The notes beneath the pieces were generated by a model. It saw only the letters and a program-made list of their open reading frames with translations, was not told the origin of the DNA and did not search any database. A program made the translations under genes and the position numbers. From NCBI RefSeq assembly GCF_002259585.1, contig NZ_MWWS01000004.1:620001-684000 (forward strand): a stretch of 64,000 nucleotides of DNA, written 5' to 3'. Position 1 is the first letter of the stretch. Every line of letters begins with the position of its first letter. The stretch comes from Bombiscardovia coagulans (GTDB lineage Bacteria > Actinomycetota > Actinomycetes > Actinomycetales > Bifidobacteriaceae). Below are positions 1-8,649 of the stretch, one piece after another.

Positions 1-574
1 AAATGGGAGAAAACTGATTTTGAACCGCTGTAAGATCAGCACCTATGATTCCCCGCGCTAAGTCGATTTGTTCTACCGTCACGTTGGAAATACCAATTTC
101 TTTGGCTACACCTTCTTTTACCAGCTCAGCCATCGCTTCTATAGATTCCTGATAGGGAACCTTCGGGTCAGGTCTGTGCATGTACAACAAGTCAATAGCA
201 TCGACACCTAATGCCCTAGCTGACTCCTTAGCCCTTTTGATGAGATTTTCTGGTCTACCATCCACTCCCCAAGTCGGTTTACCGTCGGTAAAGTTTCGAT
301 AATGACCTACCTTGGTAGCCACTAAGACTTCTGTCTTAGGACCCTTCCACGAAGCTAACGCTTCACGGACTAGATTTTCATTCGTTTGCTCAGGGCCTCC
401 CGACTCATAGTAAGACCAAGCAGTATCTAGATGCCGACACCCAGCGTCTAAAGCATCATGAATAGTCTGAACCGCAAGTTCTCTACTTGGCTTGCCTTCG
501 ATAGACAAACCCATACAGCCCAAACCAACAGCCGTTGTTTCATACGATCCTAAGGTTCTAGATAAAAGTGTCAT
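1..574 (-). CDS. Aldo/keto reductase, 3' end outside window
   Basis: Reads leftward off the window edge, so only about the first 191 residues are present. The start is the ATG at 572-574, preceded by an AGGAAGG ribosome site. The visible protein begins MTLLSRTLGSYETTAVGLGC and carries the family hallmarks: the strand-1 glycine-rich GLGCMG segment, DAGCRHLDTAW with the active-site Asp of the (beta/alpha)8 barrel, and LLYMHRPDP with the conserved His. Such enzymes reduce aldehydes or ketones with NADPH in the cytosol; the substrate cannot be read from sequence. It lies 56 bp downstream of the DUF2207 gene and may be read through from it. Family assignment is firm, the specific reaction unknown. 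Confidence 0.85.
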   Translation of the reverse strand, partial: MTLLSRTLGSYETTAVGLGCMGLSIEGKPSRELAVQTIHDALDAGCRHLDTAWSYYESGGPEQTNENLVREALASWKGPKTEVLVATKVGHYRNFTDGKPTWGVDGRPENLIKRAKESARALGVDAIDLLYMHRPDPKVPYQESIEAMAELVKEGVAKEIGISNVTVEQIDLARGIIGADLTAVQNQFSPI

Positions 575-630
575 CAATCTTCCTTCCTACGCTTTATGTT
601 CACCACACTTTGTTGTACCAATGTCAACGT

Positions 631-2970
631 TCAATCACCACCGAAGGAACCGCCACCGGAACCACCGAAGGAGCCATCAAAACCGCCACCGGAAAAGCTA
701 CCGTCGGAATCAGATGAAATCCCACTGGCACTGATTGCTGTTTCAATCTCAAAACAACTAGAAGCTAACTCACTGCCGATATCAGAAAAGTCTGAAATAA
801 ACACCTGCTGCGAACTTTCAAAACCTCCGGATCCTAGGTCTTGCCAACCTCCTTCAAATCCGTACGGTCGATAGGACATGTAGATAAGAGGATAGCTAGT
901 ATTGCTATCCAACCAGCTGCTGTCTGTCACTTGAGGATAGGCCTGAGCTAGCTGCTCCATAGCCTTCTTACTGATCCCCATAGCAGCTGCATACACCAAA
1001 TAACTGCCCCATAGTGTTAAATCAGTAACCCCTCTATCTGTGAAAGAAGAAAAATCAGTGAGATATTGATGGAGTCCTATAATCTTCCCAGCTTGCTCTT
1101 GACCGTCCACAGTCAAGACATCAGACGAACCGTAACTCAGACAAAAAACGACACAAGCAATCACGACAGCAGCCAACACACATCCTACCAGCAAAAGGCC
1201 CTTATGCGAAGCATGTATGACAAGACCAAAGGCCACAATGACTGCCAAAATACTTATCACCACTCTCAGAGAAGCATGCCTTAACACTAGAAAACCTGAC
1301 TCTGAAGCTACAGCATCATCAAAGCTCTGTTTCAACTTCACACTTGAAGCATCGTCTTTAAACGTCTCCTTCACTTGAATCAAATCAAAAGTAGAAGATT
1401 CAAGCTTGCCAGACACTGCTAGCAACATATCTAGGGCTGCTTGTTCACTTCGACTCACATCCAGTGAACCGTTGTCAGCATGGGCCAGAGGGAGAATGAC
1501 TATAGTTGAGGTTTTCTCTGAAGATTCATCTACGTCCTTTACGTCCTTCTGCTTGCGCAAAATCTGCCCTAAATCGCTGGTACCCATATGAGAGGGGTCA
1601 CAGTCCTGATAAAGCGAAGCTGGCCCTGGATAGATCGCAATTGCTCTTTTGTTGGCCAAAGAAAGGATCGTAGCAGCCATTTGACGTGACTGGGACTGTC
1701 CCATACCAGCAAATAAAACTTCACTCAAAACAGCAGTAGCCGCTGGAGTGATTCCTGGAATTTCCCTCCAATATACGGCATCACCATGATATCGAGATTT
1801 GTTGTATGACGAGAAAGCACTAATTATCAATACGATAGCAAAAACTATTGTAATAACAGACAGTACGATAAAAGTCTGCATTTTTTCACGCGCTTTTGCG
1901 AGATTTTCCATCCGCGAACGAAGTTCATCAGATCTCTCAGATGCTTCTATGCCATCTTTGGCTTCATGTGGATTGACACGTGCAACATTCGGCGTAAGAC
2001 TCTTATCCATATACACGTTGACATCTAAGTGTTGTTCTGGTTGTACAGGACCAGCTTCGAAGTGAAGGGTTCCGTCTGCATCACGCCAATTGTTGGATGG
2101 ACCATTAAAATGAAGCCAAGCCTTCGAATTTTCACGATTGGTATTCTTTGGCAGGCGAATGACACCGCTTACCCGACGAATGAGAGTTTCATTTTGACCC
2201 CCAATAGGCTCCCATTCAAAGTTTGAGACATCATTGTATGCCGTTGTTACACCGTGCATAGTCATCTCTATCTCAAAGACCCTGCTATCCGCTTCTACGG
2301 TTTCCGGAATATTCCAACCTATTTCAAGAAGACAACTCTGCTCATCCGGAGCGCACCCAGCCGGTGAGCTCTCGTCTGTGCTACTTTTAGGAGTCGCTGG
2401 ATCATATTCATAATCTATATAATCGTCGGAATACTGCGCAGGATATTGCTCAACTATGGCGGCATACCAATGGTTGGCTCGAACACGATTCCAATCAATA
2501 AAATTCCTGGCAATGTCCGGTGAGAGAGCTGTGGTGGGTTGATATTCCGTGCCCTGCGTGAGATCACGAACTGAGATATCTGATATACCTGTCAGATCTG
2601 AAGAGTCTAACCTATACTGTTGATACAACCTCCGCCATGTTTTATCGCCGCCGTTAGTGTCCTTCCGGGCCCGCAACTTGATATCGACTTTCTGCTTAAC
2701 TCGTAGATCTCCATTCGGTAAGACCTGCATATCATAATGAAGATCGTTGTATACCAGATTAGGTTGTTTAAAATGCCCAAAGCTAACTACGAAAAAAACA
2801 AATACACCGATTGCCAACAGCACACTCAGCAGCAGCGACATACAAAAACGACGGGTAGACCACCAATACCGGCCTTTAGAGGAAACAGCTTGCGTGGGAG
2901 TACCGCTGTCGGAATGTCTGATTACGGCTTCTTGCTCTTCAATTCCTTGTTGTCCGTCTGAGTTACTCAC
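631..2970 (-). CDS. DUF2207 domain membrane protein
   Basis: About 779 residues. A cytoplasmic N-terminus of some 45 residues is followed by a transmembrane helix (FCMSLLLSVLLAIGVFVFFV). Next comes a large extracytoplasmic DUF2207 domain (about 75-330), one more helix (TFIVLSVITIVFAIVLIISA), a cytoplasmic region, a helix pair near 580-630, and a Gly/Ser/Phe-rich tail ending GGSGGGSFGGD. This layout is that of the YciQ-like DUF2207 family, whose function is unknown. I favour GTG at 2970 over ATG at 2976, because the AAGGGG ribosome site directly abuts the ATG but lies 6 nt from the GTG. It is 85 bp downstream of the LemA gene on the same strand; the LemA/DUF2207 pairing recurs in many bacteria and suggests a joint membrane-associated role. 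Confidence 0.85.
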   Translation of the reverse strand: MSNSDGQQGIEEQEAVIRHSDSGTPTQAVSSKGRYWWSTRRFCMSLLLSVLLAIGVFVFFVVSFGHFKQPNLVYNDLHYDMQVLPNGDLRVKQKVDIKLRARKDTNGGDKTWRRLYQQYRLDSSDLTGISDISVRDLTQGTEYQPTTALSPDIARNFIDWNRVRANHWYAAIVEQYPAQYSDDYIDYEYDPATPKSSTDESSPAGCAPDEQSCLLEIGWNIPETVEADSRVFEIEMTMHGVTTAYNDVSNFEWEPIGGQNETLIRRVSGVIRLPKNTNRENSKAWLHFNGPSNNWRDADGTLHFEAGPVQPEQHLDVNVYMDKSLTPNVARVNPHEAKDGIEASERSDELRSRMENLAKAREKMQTFIVLSVITIVFAIVLIISAFSSYNKSRYHGDAVYWREIPGITPAATAVLSEVLFAGMGQSQSRQMAATILSLANKRAIAIYPGPASLYQDCDPSHMGTSDLGQILRKQKDVKDVDESSEKTSTIVILPLAHADNGSLDVSRSEQAALDMLLAVSGKLESSTFDLIQVKETFKDDASSVKLKQSFDDAVASESGFLVLRHASLRVVISILAVIVAFGLVIHASHKGLLLVGCVLAAVVIACVVFCLSYGSSDVLTVDGQEQAGKIIGLHQYLTDFSSFTDRGVTDLTLWGSYLVYAAAMGISKKAMEQLAQAYPQVTDSSWLDSNTSYPLIYMSYRPYGFEGGWQDLGSGGFESSQQVFISDFSDIGSELASSCFEIETAISASGISSDSDGSFSGGGFDGSFGGSGGGSFGGD

Positions 2971-3055
2971 CGCCATCCCCTTACAACATTTGTGCTCCTA
3001 TAGCCGACTGGCGCATATTCGCATTAGACCTGTTCTCCCTACATGCACTACTTCA

Positions 3056-3655
3056 CTATTTACTGAAATCTACCTTTGGAACTTCTTTTGCCTCTGGCTC
3101 CGCTTCGAAATACTGGGCCTGCTCAAAGTGGAAGATCCCAGCGATAATATTGCTGGGAACCTGCTGAATTCGAGTATTGTACTTCTGAACCACATCATTG
3201 TAGAACTGACGAGCGTAGGCAATCTTCTGTTCCAAGTCGGAAAGTTGAGACTGAAGGTTCATGAAATTCTCGTTCGCTTTTAAATCTGGATAGGCTTCAA
3301 CCGTAGCTAACAGGTTAAACAGAGCGCTACTAAGCTTATTTTCCGCCAAAGAACGTTGGGCCAAAGATGAAGATCCCGAGGATGAAGAAGGAGCCGTAGC
3401 TGCCTGAACAGCGCCAGCACGAGCTTGAGTCACAGCAGCAAGAGTACTGGACTCATGGCCCGCATACCCCTTAACTGTTTCTACAAGGTTGGGGACCAAA
3501 TCAGCACGTTGTTTTAATAGCACATCAATTTGAGACCAACCATTGTGCACACGATTTTTCAAACTAATAAAACCGTTGTATGCACTAATTCCCCAAAGAA
3601 CTAGCAACACAATGAGACCCACAATAACAACCAGAACTATAAGTAGCGTCGACAT
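3056..3655 (-). CDS. lemA: LemA family protein
   Basis: About 199 residues from the ATG at 3655. A more upstream in-frame start would add 23 residues that do not fit the family. The protein opens with one strongly hydrophobic helix (residues about 2-25, STLLIVLVVIVGLIVLLVLW). It then has the LemA core: YNGFISLKNRVHNGWSQIDV, LLKQRADLVPNLVETVKGYA and the helical segment around LENKLSSALFNLLATVEAYPDLKAN. LemA proteins are single-pass inner-membrane proteins with a cytoplasmic or periplasmic helical bundle and no agreed biochemical role. It is first of a two-gene unit with the DUF2207 protein and is insulated from pnp by an 18-bp inverted repeat terminator. Confidence 0.92.
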   Translation of the reverse strand: MSTLLIVLVVIVGLIVLLVLWGISAYNGFISLKNRVHNGWSQIDVLLKQRADLVPNLVETVKGYAGHESSTLAAVTQARAGAVQAATAPSSSSGSSSLAQRSLAENKLSSALFNLLATVEAYPDLKANENFMNLQSQLSDLEQKIAYARQFYNDVVQKYNTRIQQVPSNIIAGIFHFEQAQYFEAEPEAKEVPKVDFSK

Positions 3656-3702
3656 GAATATATTATCCCACACTCTTATTTCAGATTCATACAGACGCAA
3701 AA

Positions 3703-3746
3703 TACATTGAGCGGTTCCGACCAATTAATCGGAACCGCTCAATGTA
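3703..3746 (-). terminator. Terminator of pnp
   Basis: Perfect 18-bp inverted repeat (3703-3720 and 3729-3746) with an 8-nt loop. Reading leftward, the right-hand arm is followed by TTTT. It sits 55 bp past the pnp stop codon and just upstream of the LemA start, so it ends pnp transcription. Confidence 0.85.
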
Positions 3747-3800
3747 GTACAAGTTGCGGTAGCAAGCACTATGAATCGTTACTGCTTGCTACAAGGAACT

Positions 3801-6488
3801 TTAGTCCTCAGTGTCAAAGGGATTGAAGTCCCTGCGAACACGGCGACGAGGACGTTCAGAACGCTCTTCACGTGTTGCCTCATATTCGTCGTAATGCTCA
3901 TCAGCTGCATAGCGTGGATTTTCTCTACGTCCACGATAACCACCACGTCCAGCATTAGAACGATCTCGACGGCGGTCACCACCCCGACGCTCACCGCGCT
4001 CACGAGTATTAGACCGCTCTCCGCGGTTACGGCTTGCTCGATCGTCACGATTATAGTCACGGTCTTCACGACGGCGACGAGGATGAGCAAACTCGTTTTC
4101 TGAATCAAAGTTATCTTCGATATCAGCCAGCGGAGCATCATCCTCGTAACGGTTTGATCGCTCAGAGCTACGAGAACGGCCGCGTTCGCGGTCACGCCGA
4201 TCATAGCGGCCACCCCTATCGCGATCGTGATCACGATGCCCGGTCCTATCAGAATGCTCATGGCTGTTGTGCGTATTAGAATCCTGATCCTCAAAACCAG
4301 GAACAGCTAATGAGATCTTGCCGCGATCGTCCACACCTTGGACAACGACCTGAACTTCATCTCCTTCTTGGAGCACGTCTTCAACTGCGTCGATACGCTC
4401 ACCATTAGCTAAGTTACGGATCTGCGAGATATGCAGCAGACCGTCAGCTCCTGGAGTCAGATTAATGAAAGCACCAAAGCTTGTCGTCTTAACAACTTTA
4501 CCGTTGAAGGTCTCACCGGCTTCAGGCATATGGGGATTAACAATCTGTTCGATGGTCTCCTTGGCCTTCTCCGCAGCCTCTCCACCCTCAGATGAAATGT
4601 AGATAGTTCCGTCATCCTCAATAGAGACTTCAGCACCGGTGTCTTCCTGGATTTGGTTGATCATCTTACCCTTAGGGCCTATGACCGCACCGATCTTATC
4701 GACAGGAACAGAAGTGGTGATGATTCGAGGAGCGAGAGGGCTCATCTCAGCTGGCTCGTCTATGCATTCGTTAATCACTTCAAGAATGGTCGTACGAGCT
4801 TCCTTGGCTTGCTGCAAGGCGCCTGCCAAAATATCTGCAGGAATACCATCAAGCTTTGTGTCTAGCTGAAGGGCAGTAATGAACTCGGCAGTACCAGCTA
4901 CCTTGAAGTCCATATCTCCGAAAGCATCTTCAGCGCCCAAAATGTCGGTCAGAGTCTTGTAGGTAGGCCTACCATCGACCTCTCCAGTGACCAGACCCAT
5001 AGCAATACCAGCAACTGGGGCCTTGATTGGTACACCGGCAGCAAGCAGGGAAAGCGTAGAAGCACAGACTGACCCCATTGAAGTGGAACCGTTAGAACCA
5101 ATGGCTTCAGATACCTGTCGAACTGCATAGGGGAAGTCTTCGCGACTCGGCAGCACAGGAATCAAAGCGCGTTCAGCTAAGTTGCCATGTCCGATTTCAC
5201 GACGCTTCGGAGAGCCCAAGCGGCCAGTCTCTCCAGTGGAATATGGAGGCATCTCATAATCATGCATGTAGCGACGGGTTGCTGGGCCCGAGAGAGCATC
5301 CACTGTCTGCTCCATCTTGAGCATGTTCAGTGTAGTGATTCCTAAGACCTGGGTCTCTCCTCGCTGGAAGAGAGCGGAACCATGGACCCGTGGAATAACA
5401 TCTACTTCAGCTGACAGTGTGCGAATATCGCGCAAACCACGACCATCGATACGATAATCCTGAGTCAGAATACGACGACGAACGATGTGACGTTGCAGCT
5501 CTTTAAAGGCATTACCGAGCTCCTTGTCTTTTTCGTTTTCTTCCATGTCACTGAATTCATCGGATAAGGTCTCACGAACCTTTTCCTTGATCTCATGAAT
5601 ACGATCTTGCCGGGGTAGTTTCTCTGCTATAGAGAGGGCTTCATCAAGATCTGTGTGGGCAATCTGATCAACCCTTGCATACAATTCATCGGTATATTCG
5701 GGGAAGAGTTGGAATTCTTTGGTTGGCTTAGCTGCCTGAGCTTTGAGGTCATTTTGAGCTTGGCAAAGAACCTTTATGAAGGACTTCGCAGCTTCAAGAC
5801 CATCAGCAACCACTGACTCATCAGGCTTAATCTGGCCTTCGTTGTAGATGAGCTCCCAAGCATTTTTGCCAGCGCCAGCCTCAATCATAGCGATAGCAAC
5901 ATCGCCACCTTCGATTACTCGCCCTGCTACAACTAACTCGAAAACAGCACGATCGCGCTCACTCCAACGGGGGAACGCTACCCACTGTCCGTCAATTAAC
6001 GCTAAACGCAGACCTGAAACAGGACCTTCAAACGGAAGACCAGAAATCATAGTGGACGCAGATGCTGCGTTCAAAGCCAAAACATCGTATGCATCTTCAG
6101 GATTGAGAGCCAGCACAGTCTCAACAACCTGAACTTCGTTGCGGAAGGTGTGAGGGAAGAGCGGACGCAAGGGGCGGTCTATCAAACGGCAGGCGAGAAC
6201 AGCCTCAGTCGAGGGGCGGCCTTCACGGCGGAAGAAGGAGCCAGGGATTTTACCCGCTGCATACATCTTTTCTTCAACATCTACAGTCAGCGGGAAGAAA
6301 TCGTAATTCTCCTTGGGACTGGAACCAGCTGTGGTGGTCGAAAGAACCATCGAATCATCATCTAAATAAGCGGCTACTGCCCCATCCGCCTGCTGGGCGA
6401 GACGACCTGTCTCGAAGCGCACCACGCGCTTGCCAAATGATCCATTATCTATAATGGCTTCTACAGCCTTTATTTCGGGACCCTCCAT
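3801..6488 (-). CDS. pnp: Polyribonucleotide nucleotidyltransferase (PNPase)
   Basis: 895 residues. This is the phosphorolytic 3'-5' exoribonuclease of the RNA degradosome. Order of domains: RNase PH 1 (about 15-150), helical PNPase domain (about 160-310), RNase PH 2 (about 330-560) with [13 protein letters not shown], a KH domain with the GPKGK loop near 603, and an S1 domain near 655-720 ([11 protein letters not shown]). A tail of about 160 residues is extremely rich in Arg, Asp, Glu and Gly ([17 protein letters not shown]). Similar charged tails occur in actinobacterial PNPases and are presumed to bind RNA or partners. The ATG at 6488 has an AAAGGAGGA ribosome site. It follows rpsO on the same strand, the classic rpsO-pnp order, but with a terminator and a structured leader between them. 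Confidence 0.97.
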   Translation of the reverse strand: MEGPEIKAVEAIIDNGSFGKRVVRFETGRLAQQADGAVAAYLDDDSMVLSTTTAGSSPKENYDFFPLTVDVEEKMYAAGKIPGSFFRREGRPSTEAVLACRLIDRPLRPLFPHTFRNEVQVVETVLALNPEDAYDVLALNAASASTMISGLPFEGPVSGLRLALIDGQWVAFPRWSERDRAVFELVVAGRVIEGGDVAIAMIEAGAGKNAWELIYNEGQIKPDESVVADGLEAAKSFIKVLCQAQNDLKAQAAKPTKEFQLFPEYTDELYARVDQIAHTDLDEALSIAEKLPRQDRIHEIKEKVRETLSDEFSDMEENEKDKELGNAFKELQRHIVRRRILTQDYRIDGRGLRDIRTLSAEVDVIPRVHGSALFQRGETQVLGITTLNMLKMEQTVDALSGPATRRYMHDYEMPPYSTGETGRLGSPKRREIGHGNLAERALIPVLPSREDFPYAVRQVSEAIGSNGSTSMGSVCASTLSLLAAGVPIKAPVAGIAMGLVTGEVDGRPTYKTLTDILGAEDAFGDMDFKVAGTAEFITALQLDTKLDGIPADILAGALQQAKEARTTILEVINECIDEPAEMSPLAPRIITTSVPVDKIGAVIGPKGKMINQIQEDTGAEVSIEDDGTIYISSEGGEAAEKAKETIEQIVNPHMPEAGETFNGKVVKTTSFGAFINLTPGADGLLHISQIRNLANGERIDAVEDVLQEGDEVQVVVQGVDDRGKISLAVPGFEDQDSNTHNSHEHSDRTGHRDHDRDRGGRYDRRDRERGRSRSSERSNRYEDDAPLADIEDNFDSENEFAHPRRRREDRDYNRDDRASRNRGERSNTRERGERRGGDRRRDRSNAGRGGYRGRRENPRYAADEHYDEYEATREERSERPRRRVRRDFNPFDTED

Positions 6489-6720
6489 AGGGTTCCTCCT
6501 TTGTTACTTCTAATTATCTGTTTCCTACTACTTCATTCATCCTCATACATGCTGGACGCAATATACCTGATTGCAATCGTGTGCTAGTCATCCTCATACG
6601 TAGCAGTGTTGCAACGTGTTTCAACGGCCTAGCAATACTAGGCACTCTGCGCCTTCCGGGCGCTATCCCTCAACACGTCTCTTCTGTTCACTGTTTCATT
6701 ATGTTCCATTAGTCAGCATG
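6489..6720 (-). promoter_or_regulatory. pnp leader with tandem hairpins and a direct repeat
   Basis: The space between the rpsO terminator and pnp holds two short perfect hairpins: 6627-6643 (6-bp stem GCCTAG/CTAGGC) and 6649-6663 (GCGCC/GGCGC). Nearer pnp, the 12-mer TCATCCTCATAC occurs twice (6537-6548 and 6588-6599). In enterobacteria the pnp leader folds into a stem cut by RNase III for autocontrol; an analogous role here is inference only. Confidence 0.45.
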
Positions 6721-6726
6721 CAAAAG

Positions 6727-6749
6727 CGCCCGAGCACGAAGCCCGGGCG
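6727..6749 (-). terminator. Terminator of rpsO
   Basis: 9-bp stem with one G-U pair (6727-6735 with 6741-6749) and a 5-nt loop, followed leftward by CTTTT. It lies 8 bp past the rpsO stop. Confidence 0.8.
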
Positions 6750-6757
6750 GAAGTTTA

Positions 6758-7027
6758 CTAGTGGCGCAATCCTAGACGCTCGACCAAAGAGCGGTAGCGC
6801 GCAATGTCTACCTTCTTCAAATAGTCCAGCAGACGGCGACGGCGGCCAACCATAAGAAGCAAACCGCGACGAGAATGATGGTCGTGCTGGTGAGTCTTCA
6901 AATGCTCGGTGAGGTCTGAAATACGCTTGCTCAAGAGGGCAACCTGAACTTCAGGGGAACCCGTGTCGCCTTCGTGCGTCGCATATTCAGCAACAATCTT
7001 ATTCTTTTCTTCTGTCGTCAGTGCCAC
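6758..7027 (-). CDS. rpsO: 30S ribosomal protein S15
   Basis: 89 residues, the normal length for S15. Sequence hallmarks are [27 protein letters not shown], the [25 protein letters not shown] core that contacts 16S rRNA helix 22, and the C-terminal [13 protein letters not shown]. The start is a GTG at 7027 with AAGGAG 5 nt upstream. S15 is an early-binding protein of the small subunit platform. Confidence 0.98.
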   Translation of the reverse strand: MALTTEEKNKIVAEYATHEGDTGSPEVQVALLSKRISDLTEHLKTHQHDHHSRRGLLLMVGRRRRLLDYLKKVDIARYRSLVERLGLRH

Positions 7028-7142
7028 GACTTCTCCTTATGCTCGTTGCGCGGTGCCACAGCCCTACGCTGAAGCGCTCTCTATCCGCGGGCGAGTTCAC
7101 GCCAAGTTTCAATTGTACACCGCTCCCCTGTCATGAGATAGG

Positions 7143-7169
7143 GAGTTTTGCGAGATATACGCAAAACTC
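7143..7169. other. Hairpin in the rpsO upstream region
   Basis: Perfect 10-bp inverted repeat GAGTTTTGCG/CGCAAAACTC (7143-7152 and 7160-7169), 7-nt loop. No clear U-tract on either side. It may be a relic terminator of the decayed transporter gene to its right, or part of the rpsO promoter region. Confidence 0.4.
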
Positions 7170-7377
7170 AGTTACTAAAAGTATTTTGTAACAGCTACGT
7201 CCTTTGATGAACTCAAATGGGAAGCAAGAACTGAAGTCATTGCAGTCAACACCTAGGAGATAAGGTTAATAAATGGTATATAGGTATATACAGAATTTGT
7301 CGAATATAGTACCGTTGATATTGGTCGATAAAGGCACAGAAAAGACGCCAGACATGGTTGGGATATTGGAAATTTCT

Positions 7378-7673
7378 CTACAGTCTCGCTGACTGAATGA
7401 TTAACGCACCAACCAAGGCAAAGCTATCAGCAGCATAATCTGCGCTTATATCTGCATGGAAACCAGCTACTGAAGCCGATATGGGGGTAATGACGAAATC
7501 GTGAGCACCCAACTAGACAGGCCGAGTATAGAGTAGACGCTAGTGACCAGTTCTATCTTCAATCGATCACCGAAAATACCGATCGTTGCTCTACTAATGA
7601 CGGAGACTTAGCATGATACCAGAAACGACTAGAGCGCCCTCTTTAAGAGTCAAAACACGCAATACCAGTAGGT
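7378..7673 (-). pseudogene. Decayed remnant of an MFS transporter gene
   Basis: No intact gene lies here, but short minus-strand frames read in succession like one broken membrane protein. From about 7665 one frame gives VLTLKEGALVVSGIMLSL. The next frame, 7607-7467, gives VISRATIGIFGDRLKIELV followed by TSVYSILGLSSWVLTI, then a stop. The S-R-x-x-x-G-x-x-x-D-R spacing followed by a hydrophobic stretch is typical of the loop and helix motif of major facilitator transporters. A third frame (to the stop at 7378) reads ADSFALVGALIIQSARL. At least two frameshifts are needed. No start or ribosome site is visible. The MFS assignment rests on motif resemblance only. Confidence 0.45.
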
Positions 7674-7688
7674 TGTTTTATTATAAAA

Positions 7689-7725
7689 GTTTGCGCATTT
7701 GCTAACTGTAAGCAAATGCGCAAAC
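7689..7725 (-). terminator. Terminator at the distal end of the CRISPR array
   Basis: Perfect 15-bp inverted repeat (7689-7703 and 7711-7725), loop AACTGTA, followed leftward by TTTT. Its right arm overlaps the first two bases of the degenerate terminal repeat. It fits an array transcribed on the minus strand. Confidence 0.75.
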
Positions 7726-8178
7726 ACAATCCCCACAGGTGCGGGGAACACTTCACCTAAAGGAAATATTCCATTAAGTACAAAGGATCATCCCCGCGGG
7801 TGCGGGGAACACTAGCTTGGATGCTGACACCATGTGCAACAGCTAGGATCATCCCCGCGGGTGCGGGGAACACAGCGTCAATAATAATAGTGCTTGTAGC
7901 TGGTTGGGATCATCCCCGCGGGTGCGGGGAACACTCCTGATATCCCAAGACCCACCAAAATACCCCGGGATCATCCCCGCGGGTGCGGGGAACACATAAA
8001 GGGTTGGAAATTTGCGCAGTCTAAGGGGGGATCATCCCCGCGGGTGCGGGGAACACTGGTGACCTTTTGCTACTTGGCTCTCGTCCAAGGGATCATCCCC
8101 GCGGGTGCGGGGAACACCAGAAAAAAAAGAAAGAGTTGTTGTAGATGAAGGGATCATCCCCGCGGGTGCGGGGAACAC
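7724..8178 (-). CRISPR. Type I-E-like CRISPR array, 8 repeats and 7 spacers
   Basis: Repeats of 28 bp start at 7724, 7785, 7846, 7907, 7968, 8029, 8090 and 8151, an exact 61-bp period, so every spacer is 33 bp. Seven repeats are identical (plus strand GGATCATCCCC...GCGGGGAACAC). The one at 7724 has six mismatches, mostly at its 5' side. Read on the minus strand the repeat is GTGTTCCCCGC...GATGATCC with the partly palindromic core of type I-E repeats. The degenerate copy at the left and the AT-rich stretch at the right mean transcription runs leftward from a leader beyond 8178. No cas gene is in the window, so activity depends on Cas proteins encoded elsewhere, or the array is a relic. Confidence 0.97.
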
Positions 8179-8442
8179 ACTTAACAAAGTTAATAATACC
8201 GCGGATCATGAATTTCGTTTAAACGATTTTTTATCAGTTTGATCAATATGGTACAAATATCCATTTATCTCAGCTTACAAAGATGTATAAACCTACAAAA
8301 ACATATGTAATTCTCAATCTCATATCAACACAGGGGTGCTTATTACTACACAAAAACACAGAAGACTACCCATAACTGCTATTACATACTCCATCCAACA
8401 ATAAAAACAGTATGACTGAGACGAACAGAATTACATATGTGG
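8179..8442 (-). promoter_or_regulatory. Probable CRISPR leader
   Basis: AT-rich, gene-free stretch directly upstream (minus sense) of the first perfect repeat. It contains the palindrome CGTTTAAACG at 8216-8225 and a 7-bp match to the repeat start (GGATCAT, 8203-8209) that is out of phase with the array. No firm -35/-10 pair can be assigned. Confidence 0.55.
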
Positions 8443-8513
8443 AGCGGATGACGGGAATCGAACCCGCGTAATCAGTTTGGAAGACTGAGGCTCTACCATT
8501 GAGCTACATCCGC
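8443..8513 (-). tRNA. tRNA-Gly (anticodon UCC)
   Basis: 71-nt cloverleaf on the minus strand. The acceptor stem is GCGGATG/CATCCGC, the anticodon stem TCAGT/ACTGA encloses loop CTTCCAA with anticodon TCC, and the T-arm is GCGGG-TTCGATT-CCCGT. No CCA is encoded. It marks the right border of the accessory pocket that holds the CRISPR array. Confidence 0.95.
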
Positions 8514-8649
8514 GAAGCAAGTGCTCGCTAAAAAGCATAACACAGTCCCCTCCCCTTCCGCATCAATCTTGCATGGCGCGTCTAAAAGTTTCTACTGTCT
8601 GCAACAGTCAAAGCCAAATATTTCATGTGCACAAAAATGCTAACCTACC

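Noticed and set aside
2747..3283. 178-codon plus-strand frame across the LemA-DUF2207 junction
   Set aside because: Antisense to two well-supported genes, no ribosome site, no family resemblance.
3779..4294. Long overlapping open frames on both strands inside the pnp 3' end
   Set aside because: They arise from the repetitive Arg/Asp/Gly codons of the PNPase tail; they lack ribosome sites and have low-complexity translations.
8203..8209. A possible ninth CRISPR repeat starting GGATCAT
   Set aside because: Only 7 bp match, it lies 24 bp rather than 33 bp after the last repeat, and the following bases do not continue the repeat.
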